Assembly: GCA_946410535.1 (NCBI GenBank)
Contig: CAMKAR010000099.1
Location: 1 to 7,430, forward strand
Length of the DNA stretch: 7,430 nt
Origin: an uncultured Bacteroidales bacterium
GTDB taxonomy: Bacteria > Bacteroidota > Bacteroidia > Bacteroidales > F082
Direction: 5' to 3'
A program made the position numbers and the translations under genes. Each line of letters begins with the position of its first letter. Position 1 is the stretch's first letter. The notes under the pieces were generated by a model that worked only from the letters and a program-made list of their open reading frames with translations, made no database searches and was not told the DNA's origin. Positions 1 to 6,598 of this stretch are shown piece by piece.

Positions 1-180
1 GCTGTTGAGGAAGAAAATCTGGATGTTGAACGACCAGCGTTGCATGTCCTCATAGAAGCTGTCGAGGTAAGGGTTGTGTTCAACTTCCTCATAATGAGGC
101 TTCCAGTTGAAGTGCTTGGCCAACAGCCCCGTGAGGGTCGTTTTGCCCGAGCCGATGTTGCCTGCTACTGCGATGTGCAT
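1..180 (-). CDS. Deoxynucleoside kinase, N-terminal part (runs off left edge)
   Basis: The first 60 residues of a deoxynucleoside kinase (dNK/TK2-like family) are present. Such enzymes use ATP to phosphorylate deoxynucleosides in the cytoplasmic salvage pathway. The protein begins MHIAVAGNIGSGKTTL, so the P-loop (GNIGSGKT, residues 8-15) is right at the N-terminus, as usual in this family. It is followed by EEVEHNPYLDSFYED (about 31-45), matching the family's E-x-V-x-x-NPYL-x-x-FY segment, and WSFNIQIFFL (about 49-58), matching the W-x-F-x-x-Q-x-x-FL helix. The ATG at 178-180 is the natural start because it lies just before the P-loop strand. The gene is downstream of the LptG-like gene on the same strand, separated by 101 bases, and may be co-transcribed. 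Substrate preference (dA/dG versus dC/T) cannot be judged from this fragment. The rest lies outside the window. Confidence 0.9.
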   Translation of the reverse strand, partial: MHIAVAGNIGSGKTTLTGLLAKHFNWKPHYEEVEHNPYLDSFYEDMQRWSFNIQIFFLNS

Positions 181-281
181 AATACTCTTTTTTTAGGATG
201 ATAAGAAGTTGCTAAAATAAGGAAAAGTCGGCAAAAGAAGTCCATTTTTTTGCGGAAAAATAACAATTCGCTGAAAACCAA

Positions 282-1361
282 TCATTTTGGAGCCTTCTTC
301 AGAAGATATATGCCCAAGATGCAGAAAATGAAGTTGGGAATCCAGGCGGCGAGGAAGGGCGAGAGGCTGCCCGAGATGGCGAACGACTTGGAAACCTGCA
401 TGAAAAGGATGTAGGCGAAGGCGATGGTGATGCCGATGCCGAGGTGCATACCAATGCCGCCCCTCACCTTGCGGCTCGAAAGGGCTGCGCCGATGAGTGT
501 CAGGATGAGGACGGCAGCCGGTGCCGACATACGGGTGTGCATTTCCACTTGATAGGCTTTCACGCCCTCCGAGCCTTTCTCCTTCATTTTGTCGATATGT
601 TCCTGTAACTCAAAGAAATTCATCTCCTCGAAGTCCTCCTTCATCTTGTAAAGGTCGGTTGGATAGAGGTTGAAAACCGTGTCGAGGTTGCGGCCTTTCA
701 TCAACGATTCCTCCGTCCCGTCAATGTAACGGATGGCATACGGGTCGATCAGCCAGCTGTTTGGGCCTAAGGTGTCGTGATAGATAATGTCCGACATCAC
801 CTTGAATTTCAGTTCATTGTCATCATATTTCTCCCACGAGAACTTGTAGCCGTTCTCCTTCGCGATGTTGTAGCTCTCCACATACACAAACTCGTCCTTG
901 CCAATCTGGACATGCACATTGCGGCCCGCGCTTTGGCTCAGCTTCTCCATATACTCGTCCTTGAACTGCCGTCGAATCTCGTTGGTCTTGGGTATCAAGA
1001 AGTTGCCGAAATAAAGCGACATCACTGCAATGGTTATGGCTGCCATCATGTAGGGCACGAGGAAACGCCAAAAGCTGATGCCGCTGCTCAGTATGGCCAC
1101 AATTTCGGTGCGTGCCGCCGTCTTTGAGGTGAAAAACACCACCGCGATGAAGGCGAACAGGTGGATGAAGAGGTTGATATAATAAGGTATGGACATGATG
1201 TAATAGTCGACCACCACCCTTTGCCACGGTGCGTTGTGCTTCAGGAAACTGTCGATGTTTTCGGACACGTCGAAAATGATGACGACCAAAATCAGCATCG
1301 AGATGGCGAAGAAGAACGTCCCGATGTATTTCTTGAAGATATATGCGTCTATTTTTCTCAT
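282..1361 (-). CDS. LptG/LptF-family (YjgP/YjgQ) lipopolysaccharide-export permease
   Basis: A 359-residue inner-membrane protein with the layout of the LptF/LptG permeases. With the ATPase LptB these extract lipopolysaccharide from the inner membrane and push it onto the LptC-LptA bridge. Three hydrophobic segments lie in the N-terminal third (about 12-30, 52-78, 98-122). A hydrophilic stretch of about 150 residues (125-270) corresponds to the periplasmic beta-jellyroll. Three more helices follow (about 278-296, 304-326, 334-354). The LSSGIS sequence (91-96) after helix 2 is the cytoplasmic coupling region typical of the family. The length agrees with LptG (about 360). I cannot decide between LptF and LptG, so no symbol is given; Bacteroidota normally carry two such genes at separate loci. 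It lies 67 bases after tgt on the same strand, an arrangement I recall as common in this phylum, with a short dispersed repeat in the gap. No clear Shine-Dalgarno precedes the ATG at 1361. Confidence 0.88.
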   Translation of the reverse strand: MRKIDAYIFKKYIGTFFFAISMLILVVIIFDVSENIDSFLKHNAPWQRVVVDYYIMSIPYYINLFIHLFAFIAVVFFTSKTAARTEIVAILSSGISFWRFLVPYMMAAITIAVMSLYFGNFLIPKTNEIRRQFKDEYMEKLSQSAGRNVHVQIGKDEFVYVESYNIAKENGYKFSWEKYDDNELKFKVMSDIIYHDTLGPNSWLIDPYAIRYIDGTEESLMKGRNLDTVFNLYPTDLYKMKEDFEEMNFFELQEHIDKMKEKGSEGVKAYQVEMHTRMSAPAAVLILTLIGAALSSRKVRGGIGMHLGIGITIAFAYILFMQVSKSFAISGSLSPFLAAWIPNFIFCILGIYLLKKAPK

Positions 1362-1375
1362 TTTGTGTGTATTTT

Positions 1376-1419
1376 GACGCGAGACGCGGGACTTAGGCCC
1401 TTCGACAAGCTCAGGGACC
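1376..1419. repeat. Short dispersed repeat between tgt and the permease gene
   Basis: The 67-base gap between tgt and the LptG-like gene holds a two-copy tandem 7-mer (GACGCGA then GACGCGG, 1376-1389) followed by the sequence CTTCGACAAGCTCAGG (1400-1415). From memory, this 'TTCGACAAGCTCAGG' core recurs many times between genes in many unrelated bacterial genomes, in the manner of REP/RAYT-type elements. It can fold: GG and CCCT at 1396-1401 pair with AGGG and CC at 1413-1419, with one bulged base and an 11-base loop. Its position inside a probable transcript means it would appear as an RNA hairpin between the two coding regions. The hairpin and tandem 7-mer are visible; membership in a repeat family is recalled, not tested. 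Confidence 0.5.
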
Positions 1420-1428
1420 CTACAAGAC

Positions 1429-2559
1429 TCATAGTCGTCTCGTCACTTTTTGGAGCATCACGTCGCGCCATTCGGCGAAGTCGCCGCCGATGATGTGCTT
1501 GCGGGCCTCGCGCACCAGCCAAAGGTAGAACCCGATGTTGTGGAGGCTGGCAATCATGGGGCCGAGAATCTCGCCAGCGACGAAAAGATGACGCAGATAA
1601 GCCCTCGTATATTGTGTGTCGACGAAAGTTTCGCCGTTGGGGTCGACGGGCGAGAAGTCCATCTTCCACTTCTCGTTCTTCAGGTTGATGATGCCTTCAG
1701 AGGTGAAGATCATGCCGTTGCGTCCGTTGCGGGTGGGCATCACGCAGTCGAACATGTCGACGCCGCGCGAGATGCCTTCCAAGATATTGGCCGGTGTGCC
1801 CACTCCCATCAGGTAGCGAGGCTTGTCCTTGGGCAGGATGGCATTCACCAGTTCGATCATCTCATACATCGTCTCGGTAGGCTCGCCAACGGCCAATCCA
1901 CCGATGGCGTTGCCTACGGCATTCTTTGATGCAATGTATTCCGCCGACTGTTCGCGGAGGTCGCGGTAGACGCAGCCCTGCACGATGGGAAACAGTGCCT
2001 GCTCGTAGCCATACTTCGGCTCGGTGGCTTTGAACCGGTCGATGCAGCGGTCGAGCCAGCGGTGGGTGCGTTCCATCGAGGGCTTGGCATATTGGTAGTC
2101 GGCGGTGCCGGGTGTGCACTCATCGAAAGCCATCATGATGTCGGCCCCGATGCTGCGCTGGATGTCCATCACGTTTTCGGGCGTGAACAGGTGGCGCGAG
2201 CCGTCGATATGCGACTGGAAAGTGACGCCCTCTTCCTTCATCTTGCGGATGCCCGTGAGCGAAAACACCTGAAAACCACCGCTGTCGGTCAAAATCGGGC
2301 GGTCCCAGCCGTTGAACTTGTGCAGGCCACCGGCGGCCTCCAAGACTTCCAATCCTGGACGCAGATAAAGGTGATAGGTGTTACCCAAGATGATTTGGGC
2401 CTTCACCTCGTCGCGCACGTCGCGTATGTGGCAGGCCTTTACCGTGCCGGCAGTGCCCACCGGCATGAAAATGGGGGTCTCAATCGGGCCGTGGCCCGTG
2501 TGCAACACACCTGCTCGCGCATTGCTTTTCGGGTCGTTGGAAACTATGTCAAAATTCAT
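1429..2559 (-). CDS. tgt: tRNA-guanine transglycosylase (queuine/preQ1 tRNA-ribosyltransferase)
   Basis: Tgt exchanges guanine 34 in the anticodon of tRNA-Asp, -Asn, -His and -Tyr for preQ1, a step to queuosine. With the start chosen here the protein has 376 residues, the usual length. Key sites are intact: DSGGFQ (92-97, with the general-base aspartate), AFDEC (144-148), GGLAVGE (220-226), and FDCVMPTRNGRNG (270-282), with nucleophile D271 and the U33-G34-U35 recognition region. The C-terminal zinc site is not intact. In the Zymomonas enzyme it is CxCxxC plus a histidine; here the equivalent positions are G309, T311 and D314, and only H340 remains. An in-frame ATG 12 codons upstream (2595) is rejected because it falls inside the probable -7 element of the gene's own promoter and adds a non-homologous MKKVVFLRKIRA tail. 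The LptG-like gene follows in the same direction. Confidence 0.96.
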   Translation of the reverse strand: MNFDIVSNDPKSNARAGVLHTGHGPIETPIFMPVGTAGTVKACHIRDVRDEVKAQIILGNTYHLYLRPGLEVLEAAGGLHKFNGWDRPILTDSGGFQVFSLTGIRKMKEEGVTFQSHIDGSRHLFTPENVMDIQRSIGADIMMAFDECTPGTADYQYAKPSMERTHRWLDRCIDRFKATEPKYGYEQALFPIVQGCVYRDLREQSAEYIASKNAVGNAIGGLAVGEPTETMYEMIELVNAILPKDKPRYLMGVGTPANILEGISRGVDMFDCVMPTRNGRNGMIFTSEGIINLKNEKWKMDFSPVDPNGETFVDTQYTRAYLRHLFVAGEILGPMIASLHNIGFYLWLVREARKHIIGGDFAEWRDVMLQKVTRRL

Positions 2560-2568
2560 CGCTCTAAT

Positions 2569-2602
2569 TTTGCGCAAAAATACGACTTTTTTCATATCTT
2601 TG
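2569..2602 (+). promoter_or_regulatory. Probable Bacteroidota-type promoter for the glycosyltransferase gene
   Basis: TATCTTTG (2595-2602) fits the phylum's -7 consensus TAnnTTTG exactly, and a TTTG (2569-2572) lies 22 bases upstream, one base longer than the usual 19-21. The glycosyltransferase ATG at 2626 is 23 bases beyond the -7 element, giving a short leader without a Shine-Dalgarno, normal for this phylum. The right half of the -7 element is shared with a palindrome (CTTTGCAAAG, 2598-2607) that also contains the opposite-strand -7 element for tgt. Confidence 0.5.
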
Positions 2603-2610
2603 CAAAGTTA
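2603..2610 (-). promoter_or_regulatory. Possible -7 element of the tgt promoter
   Basis: On the minus strand this reads TAACTTTG, an exact match to TAnnTTTG, directly abutting the plus-strand TATCTTTG. Transcription from it would begin near 2596 and leave a leader of roughly 37 bases before the tgt ATG at 2559, which supports that start over the ATG at 2595. No TTTG is found at the expected -33 distance (plus-strand CAAA near 2630), so the promoter call is weaker than its neighbour. Confidence 0.35.
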
Positions 2611-2625
2611 AAATCAGCCAAAGCA

Positions 2626-3795
2626 ATGTCCATCACTTTCAACTATAACAGCCTCAGCTTCATTATTTTGATTGTATTCGCCGCTTGTCTCGTCATCCAA
2701 TTGGTCTACCATTGGGCAGTGTTCTCGAAGGTGGCTTTCTACAAGCGCCATGCCCGTCCTAAACTCGACGAGGAGCTTGAACCCGTCTCCATCGTGCTCT
2801 GCGCCCGCGATGCCTACCAATACCTCGTCGACCTCATTCCCGCCTTGCTCAAGCAGGACTATCCCGATTTCGAGATTGTCGTGGTCAACGACTGCTCCGA
2901 CGACGAGACCGAGGAATACCTCAAAGACTTGGAACGCCAGGAACCGCGCGTGAAACCCGTACAACTGAAACAGCATCTTAACTTCTTCAACGGCAAGAAG
3001 TTCCCACTCTCGATGGGTATCAAGTCGGCACAAAACGACCTCATCGTGCTGACCGACTGCAACTGCATGCCCGTCAACGACCAATGGTTGCGCAGCGTGG
3101 TGAACCGCTACAACAACCGCACCGAGATTGTCATTGGCTACAGTCCCTATGTGCAGAAGAAAAGCTCACTCAACCGCATCATGCGCTTCGATGCGCTTCA
3201 AAACGGGCTGCTCTACCTCTCAGCCGCCCTCAACCGCCATGCCTATATGGGTATCGGCAAGAACCTTTCCTACCGCAAGGAGCTGTTTTACAGGAATCAA
3301 GGCTTTATCTCGCATTATAAGACCTCGGTTGGCGATGACGACTTGTTTGTCAGCCAAGTGGCCACCAAAAAGAACACCGAAGTGTTGATTGATGCCGAAA
3401 ACGGCATTCTCACCACGCCCCCAAGCACGTTCCACCTCTGGATGCGTCAGAAGAGCAGCCGCTACAGCACCGTCTCGAAATACAGTGCCCGCGCACGCAT
3501 CGGCCTCAGCTTGTTCTACGGTTCGCAGCTGCTGTTTTGGGCTTCGTTCATCGCATTGCTTGCCATGTGTGCCACCCCTGCCTTCGTCATCACCAACGGC
3601 GCGGCGTTCTACATCCCGATTTTGGCGTTTTTCTTCCTCTTGCGCTTTGGCACACAGCTGTTCATCTACCACAAAGCCTCGAAGCGATTGGGCGAGAAGG
3701 GCCTTCTTCCCGGCTTGATTGCCTACGACTTCCTGTTTGCCTTCCTTTCGCCTTGGCTGCGCTTGATGGGCAGGATGAATGTGGGGGTGGAATGA
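2626..3795 (+). CDS. Membrane-anchored family 2 glycosyltransferase
   Basis: A 389-residue GT-A-fold glycosyltransferase, expected to move a sugar from a nucleotide-sugar donor on the cytoplasmic face of the inner membrane. An N-terminal membrane helix (about 11-33) is followed by the catalytic domain: EPVSIVLCARD (52-62) opens the first strand, VVVNDCSDD (85-93) holds the nucleotide-binding aspartate, TDCNC (143-147) is a DxD-like metal site, GDDDL (236-240) supplies the catalytic acid region, and RQKSSRY (274-280) is a variant of the Q/RxxRW acceptor motif with Tyr for Trp. MGIGKNLSYRKELF (208-221) is the usual family strand-loop. Two or three hydrophobic segments follow (about 296-320, 326-346, 360-380). 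This is the layout of processive or lipid-linked GT2 enzymes, but the product sugar and acceptor cannot be inferred. The same frame stays open back to 2062, overlapping tgt; the ATG at 2626 is chosen because the domain starts there and a promoter lies just upstream. Confidence 0.88.
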   Translation: MSITFNYNSLSFIILIVFAACLVIQLVYHWAVFSKVAFYKRHARPKLDEELEPVSIVLCARDAYQYLVDLIPALLKQDYPDFEIVVVNDCSDDETEEYLKDLERQEPRVKPVQLKQHLNFFNGKKFPLSMGIKSAQNDLIVLTDCNCMPVNDQWLRSVVNRYNNRTEIVIGYSPYVQKKSSLNRIMRFDALQNGLLYLSAALNRHAYMGIGKNLSYRKELFYRNQGFISHYKTSVGDDDLFVSQVATKKNTEVLIDAENGILTTPPSTFHLWMRQKSSRYSTVSKYSARARIGLSLFYGSQLLFWASFIALLAMCATPAFVITNGAAFYIPILAFFFLLRFGTQLFIYHKASKRLGEKGLLPGLIAYDFLFAFLSPWLRLMGRMNVGVE

Positions 3796-3932
3796 TTTTT
3801 TTGAAAGAATAATCGCCTACTTTTCAACAAAAAACACTATTTTCGCGGCGCAAATGTGCCTCACTGCGTATGCAATGACGTTTTTGCACCGATGCAAACA
3901 GAGTATTCATTTTTAAAGAAAGGGCAAGGCCT
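3796..3932 (+). promoter_or_regulatory. Leader region of corA with a short hairpin
   Basis: This 137-base gap has two visible structures. Just after the glycosyltransferase stop, TTGAAAG (3801-3807) pairs with CTTTTCAA (3820-3827) with one bulge; it has no following T-run on the plus strand, so it is at best a weak terminator. Nearer corA, TTTGCA (3883-3888) and TGCAAA (3893-3898) form a perfect 6-base stem with the loop CCGA, 34 bases before the ATG. The second could be an operator or leader hairpin. TATTTTCG (3838-3845) is a one-mismatch -7 element but has no partner TTTG, so no promoter is assigned. AAAGAAAGG (3915-3923) is a passable purine-rich ribosome site. Confidence 0.3.
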
Positions 3933-4850
3933 ATGATTAACAGCCTGAAAATCGGGAACTTGACTTGGCGTCATCTCAACAACCCAACGGAAGAAGACTT
4001 TGAATTCCTTAAAGACCGGTTCCATTTCCACCCCTTAGACATCGAAGACTGCAAATCCGTCAACCAACGCCCCAAAATCGACATCTACGACGACTATTAT
4101 TTCCTCATCCTGCATTTCCCCAACTTCGACCGCCAGAACAAGTTCGTGAAAATCAAGGAAGTGAAGATTTTCTGGGGCAAGGACTACATCATCTCCATCG
4201 AGAAGAACCCTTGGGGCGTGTCGCAACTCTTCGAGGAATACGAGGAACGCATCCAAAACGGCGAGGAGATGAACTTCCGAAACTCCGACATCCTGCTCTA
4301 TCGAATCCTCGAAAAGCTGATGACCGAGTCGGTGTATCTGCTGCGCAAGGTCGGATTGGACGTCGAATTGATCAACCGTGAACTGCTGCAAGAAAAGCAA
4401 GTGAAGATCATCGAGCGCATCAGCGTGACGCGCAAAAACCTCATCCTCATCAACACCATCTTCAAGCCACAGCTGAGGCTCTTCCACCTCTTCGAGACCG
4501 GCAAGGTGACCGGCTTCACCGACGACGTGGAATACATGGAAGACTACTGGGGCAACATCCTCGACTACCTGCAAAAGGTGTGGGACATGACCGAGGACTA
4601 CGAGGAACTGATTGAGGGCCTTTCGATGACCTTCGACTCGATGCAGACCAACAAGACCAACGAAACGATGAAAGTGCTGACCCTGGTGTCGACCATCATC
4701 CTGCCTCTGACCTTCATCACCGGCCTTTACGGGATGAATGTTGGTCTACCGTTCCAAGACAAGGCATGGGCTTTCTGGGGCATCATGGGATTCATGGCAG
4801 TGGTGGCGACGCTGTTCTATATCTATTTCAGGCACAAAAAAATGATGTAA
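3933..4850 (+). CDS. corA: CorA-family magnesium/divalent-cation transporter
   Basis: A 305-residue CorA-type channel-transporter, which as a pentamer lets Mg2+ (or Co2+/Ni2+) flow across the inner membrane. The N-terminal cytoplasmic alpha/beta domain (about 1-120) contains HPLDIEDC (33-40) and RPKIDIYDDYYFLILHFP (46-63), both typical of the family. A long, charged helical stretch (about 120-245) forms the stalk. Helix TM1 (about 248-266) ends in the signature YGMN (266-269), and TM2 (about 281-298) is followed by a short basic tail, YFRHKKMM. The loop after GMN reads VGLPFQDKAWAF instead of the acidic MPEL loop of Thermotoga CorA, a pattern seen in many CorA relatives. It lies 137 bases after the glycosyltransferase gene and may have its own promoter. 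Its 3' end faces the nuclease gene across an inverted-repeat region. The ion actually carried cannot be told from sequence. Confidence 0.92.
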   Translation: MINSLKIGNLTWRHLNNPTEEDFEFLKDRFHFHPLDIEDCKSVNQRPKIDIYDDYYFLILHFPNFDRQNKFVKIKEVKIFWGKDYIISIEKNPWGVSQLFEEYEERIQNGEEMNFRNSDILLYRILEKLMTESVYLLRKVGLDVELINRELLQEKQVKIIERISVTRKNLILINTIFKPQLRLFHLFETGKVTGFTDDVEYMEDYWGNILDYLQKVWDMTEDYEELIEGLSMTFDSMQTNKTNETMKVLTLVSTIILPLTFITGLYGMNVGLPFQDKAWAFWGIMGFMAVVATLFYIYFRHKKMM

Positions 4851-4921
4851 TCAGTTGTCAGTTTGGAGTTAGCAGTTGTTCAGTTAGCAGTTCAACAAAA
4901 CTGAACAACTGAACAACTGAT
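4850..4921. repeat. Nested inverted repeat of 7-8 base units between convergent genes
   Basis: The 81-base gap between corA and the nuclease gene is almost wholly repeat. The left half is a run of AGTT-headed units of 7-8 bases; the right half is the 8-mer AACTGAAC twice, followed by AACTGATA. An inner stem pairs CAGTTGTTCAGTT (4873-4885) perfectly with AACTGAACAACTG (4899-4911) over a 13-base loop, and the same left arm can also pair with a shifted copy at 4907-4919. An outer stem pairs ATCAGTTGT (4850-4858) with ACAACTGAT (4913-4921). The placement at two converging 3' ends suggests a two-way terminator or 3'-end protector, although neither side has a T-run. Similar AACTG-rich spacers are common in Bacteroidota, from memory. 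Confidence 0.75.
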
Positions 4922-4931
4922 AACTAGCCTA

Positions 4932-5996
4932 CTATTTCACAAGCAGCTTCTCGTATTTCACCACATTGCCATTGTTCATCAGTTTCACGATGTAGCAACC
5001 TTTGGCAAGGTTGGAAGGCAACATTATGGCGAAGCCACCGACTTGGTTTCCAGTGGCTTTCAGCAGTGTGCGGCCATTCAAATCACAAATGACGACGGCA
5101 TCGAAATTGTCACTATTGCCGCTCACATGCAACGTTTGTCCGCGCTCAACAGGATTGGGGAAAAGACAAACAGCCTCCACGGTTTCCTCAACGGAAGTCC
5201 AATTCGGATCCCAAATCATGCGGGCGTATTCCGGATGATCGACGAAAGGATTGCGGTTGTGCTGATAATCGTTATAGATGGCGTTGTTGCGGTCGATTTC
5301 CTTTTGGCTCACAGGGTCTTGCTCGTTCCAGCGCAGCAACATCTGTATGGCCCACGGCTTGATTTCCGACTTCGTCGTCATGTCGCTCGTGCTCCAGCTG
5401 CCGTCTTCGGTATAGTAGCGCACGCTCATGTACATGATGGCGCGGGCGAAGTCGCCTTTGTATTCGTCGATGGGTTCAAACACGGTGCCATTGAATCCCG
5501 AAGTCTTGCAAGTGCCTAATTTCGAGCCGTTTCGCGAAGTCCACGAAGCCGAGCGCACCTCGCCGAAGGCGTAGTTGCTGCGCCTACCGTTCACATAGCC
5601 GTCGGTCGGGAAGATGTGATGCAAGTCGGTGCGCGGCGTGGATTGCTCGTTGAACCAACTTTGCGGCCACGAGTGCTCGCGGTTGTAGCAGTCGCCTTCG
5701 CTATCGTAGTTCCCGCAATTGTCCTGACCGAGATAATAGGTATAGGGCGGCGTGCCACCGGGGCGATCGGAGTACATGTCCCACACCACGCCGTTGCCTT
5801 TGTTGTCGGTGCTCCAAAAGGCATTCAGGATGTTGGAATACGAAATGGAGGTATGGCCTTTGATGATGTTGTGCAAGGCCAACTTCAGTTGGTTACCCGT
5901 CAAGCCGTTGGCGGAGTTGTAGTAATTGGATGGAGCCTGCGCCGAAACCGCCAGTGCAAACGACAAACCGACAAAAAGAGCGACTATCTTTTTCAT
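4932..5996 (-). CDS. Secreted endonuclease I family nuclease with T9SS sorting domain
   Basis: A 354-residue exported DNase/RNase related to E. coli EndA, NucM and Vvn. A signal peptide (KK followed by a hydrophobic stretch, cleaved near AVSAQA, about residue 20) leads to the nuclease domain. Its signature YNREHSWPQSWF (104-115) carries the beta-beta-alpha metal-finger histidine (H108). DLHHIFPTDGYVNGRRSN (124-141) and NRNPFVDHPEY (247-257) are the other conserved blocks. From about 276 to the end a separate beta-rich domain begins LFPNPVERGQTL and ends KYEKLLVK, the pattern of a type A T9SS C-terminal sorting domain, so the enzyme is expected to cross the outer membrane and be released or anchored. 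The likely role is degrading extracellular DNA for nutrients or biofilm remodelling. The ATG at 5996 is preferred to the TTG two codons upstream because MKKI is a normal signal-peptide start. It is the last gene of a leftward cluster, 32 bases after the MntP-like gene. Confidence 0.92.
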   Translation of the reverse strand: MKKIVALFVGLSFALAVSAQAPSNYYNSANGLTGNQLKLALHNIIKGHTSISYSNILNAFWSTDNKGNGVVWDMYSDRPGGTPPYTYYLGQDNCGNYDSEGDCYNREHSWPQSWFNEQSTPRTDLHHIFPTDGYVNGRRSNYAFGEVRSASWTSRNGSKLGTCKTSGFNGTVFEPIDEYKGDFARAIMYMSVRYYTEDGSWSTSDMTTKSEIKPWAIQMLLRWNEQDPVSQKEIDRNNAIYNDYQHNRNPFVDHPEYARMIWDPNWTSVEETVEAVCLFPNPVERGQTLHVSGNSDNFDAVVICDLNGRTLLKATGNQVGGFAIMLPSNLAKGCYIVKLMNNGNVVKYEKLLVK

Positions 5997-6028
5997 TTCC
6001 AAAATTTTAAACCTTGAATTTTAAATCT

Positions 6029-6595
6029 TTAAATCACATCCGTAAACAAATACAAAACCGCGATGACCACCATGAACACCGCAGCGGAGAACTCGACGAA
6101 GCTCACCTTCTTGATGATTTTTGGCTCAAATGGAATCCGGATCGCGAAGAACGACCAAAGGAAGCTCGCCACGATGACCGCCAGCATATACCAACCTTTG
6201 CCAAACGGCATGAAATAAGGCCCCATCAGCGACATCAGCAACGTGTTGACACCCGACATCATGCCGAGCAGTGCCAATTCCGTGTCGTTGCTGACCGTAT
6301 AAAGCATCTTTCCTTTCAAGATCCTCATCGAATCGACAAACATTTTGACGGCCACGACGACCATCATGGCAAAGACCATATACTTGGCAATATAGGTTAT
6401 CAAGTGCGCAAAAAGACCTCCCAAAAAGGAGCCAAACATGACAAAAACTCCCTGAAAAACCCCGAAAAAGAGCGGGATGAACCATTGCTGCGAGGGTTTG
6501 TCGTCGGCCTTGACCAAGCCCAACGAATGTGTTCCTGCCGGCACAGTGAGGCAGACGATAAAGAGGATGCTGATGATGATTGCTGGAGTGGTCAT
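6029..6595 (-). CDS. MntP-like (DUF204) six-helix membrane protein
   Basis: A 188-residue, strongly hydrophobic protein with six predicted membrane helices (about 5-27, 39-62, 66-92, 104-125, 133-155, 166-185). Its length, helix spacing and two-repeat appearance match MntP manganese-efflux pumps (E. coli MntP has 188 residues). Echoes of the family include GVFQGVFVMFGSFLGG (45-60) and AKYMVFAMMVVVAVKM (70-85), which resemble MntP helices 2 and 3. The aspartates reported as essential in E. coli MntP (D16 and D118) seem absent: by hand alignment their places hold P19 and N117. It may therefore be a divergent relative with another substrate or function. The start codon is 3 bases past the toxin stop, so it is probably translated from the toxin-antitoxin transcript. 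I see no separate promoter. The fold is reasonably supported; manganese export is not. Confidence 0.55.
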   Translation of the reverse strand: MTTPAIIISILFIVCLTVPAGTHSLGLVKADDKPSQQWFIPLFFGVFQGVFVMFGSFLGGLFAHLITYIAKYMVFAMMVVVAVKMFVDSMRILKGKMLYTVSNDTELALLGMMSGVNTLLMSLMGPYFMPFGKGWYMLAVIVASFLWSFFAIRIPFEPKIIKKVSFVEFSAAVFMVVIAVLYLFTDVI

Positions 6596-6598
6596 TTA

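Noticed and set aside
241..270. Possible terminator between the LptG-like and kinase genes
   Set aside because: The only stem is T-run against A-run around GCG; it is too weak to call.
2560..2595. Earlier ATG for tgt (MKKVVFLRKIRA extension)
   Set aside because: It would start inside the -7 promoter elements and adds residues not found in Tgt proteins.
2062..2625. Upstream extension of the glycosyltransferase reading frame over tgt
   Set aside because: The 188 extra residues are antisense to conserved tgt codons, resemble no domain, and lie upstream of the likely promoter.
3220..3672. 150-codon minus-strand frame inside the glycosyltransferase
   Set aside because: It is antisense to conserved GT2 motifs and has no recognisable content.
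4850..4921. CRISPR array
   Set aside because: The units are only 7-8 bases and there are no unique spacers or cas genes.
5997..6002. TTG start two codons before the nuclease ATG
   Set aside because: The ATG gives a typical KK-initiated signal peptide; nothing favours TTG.
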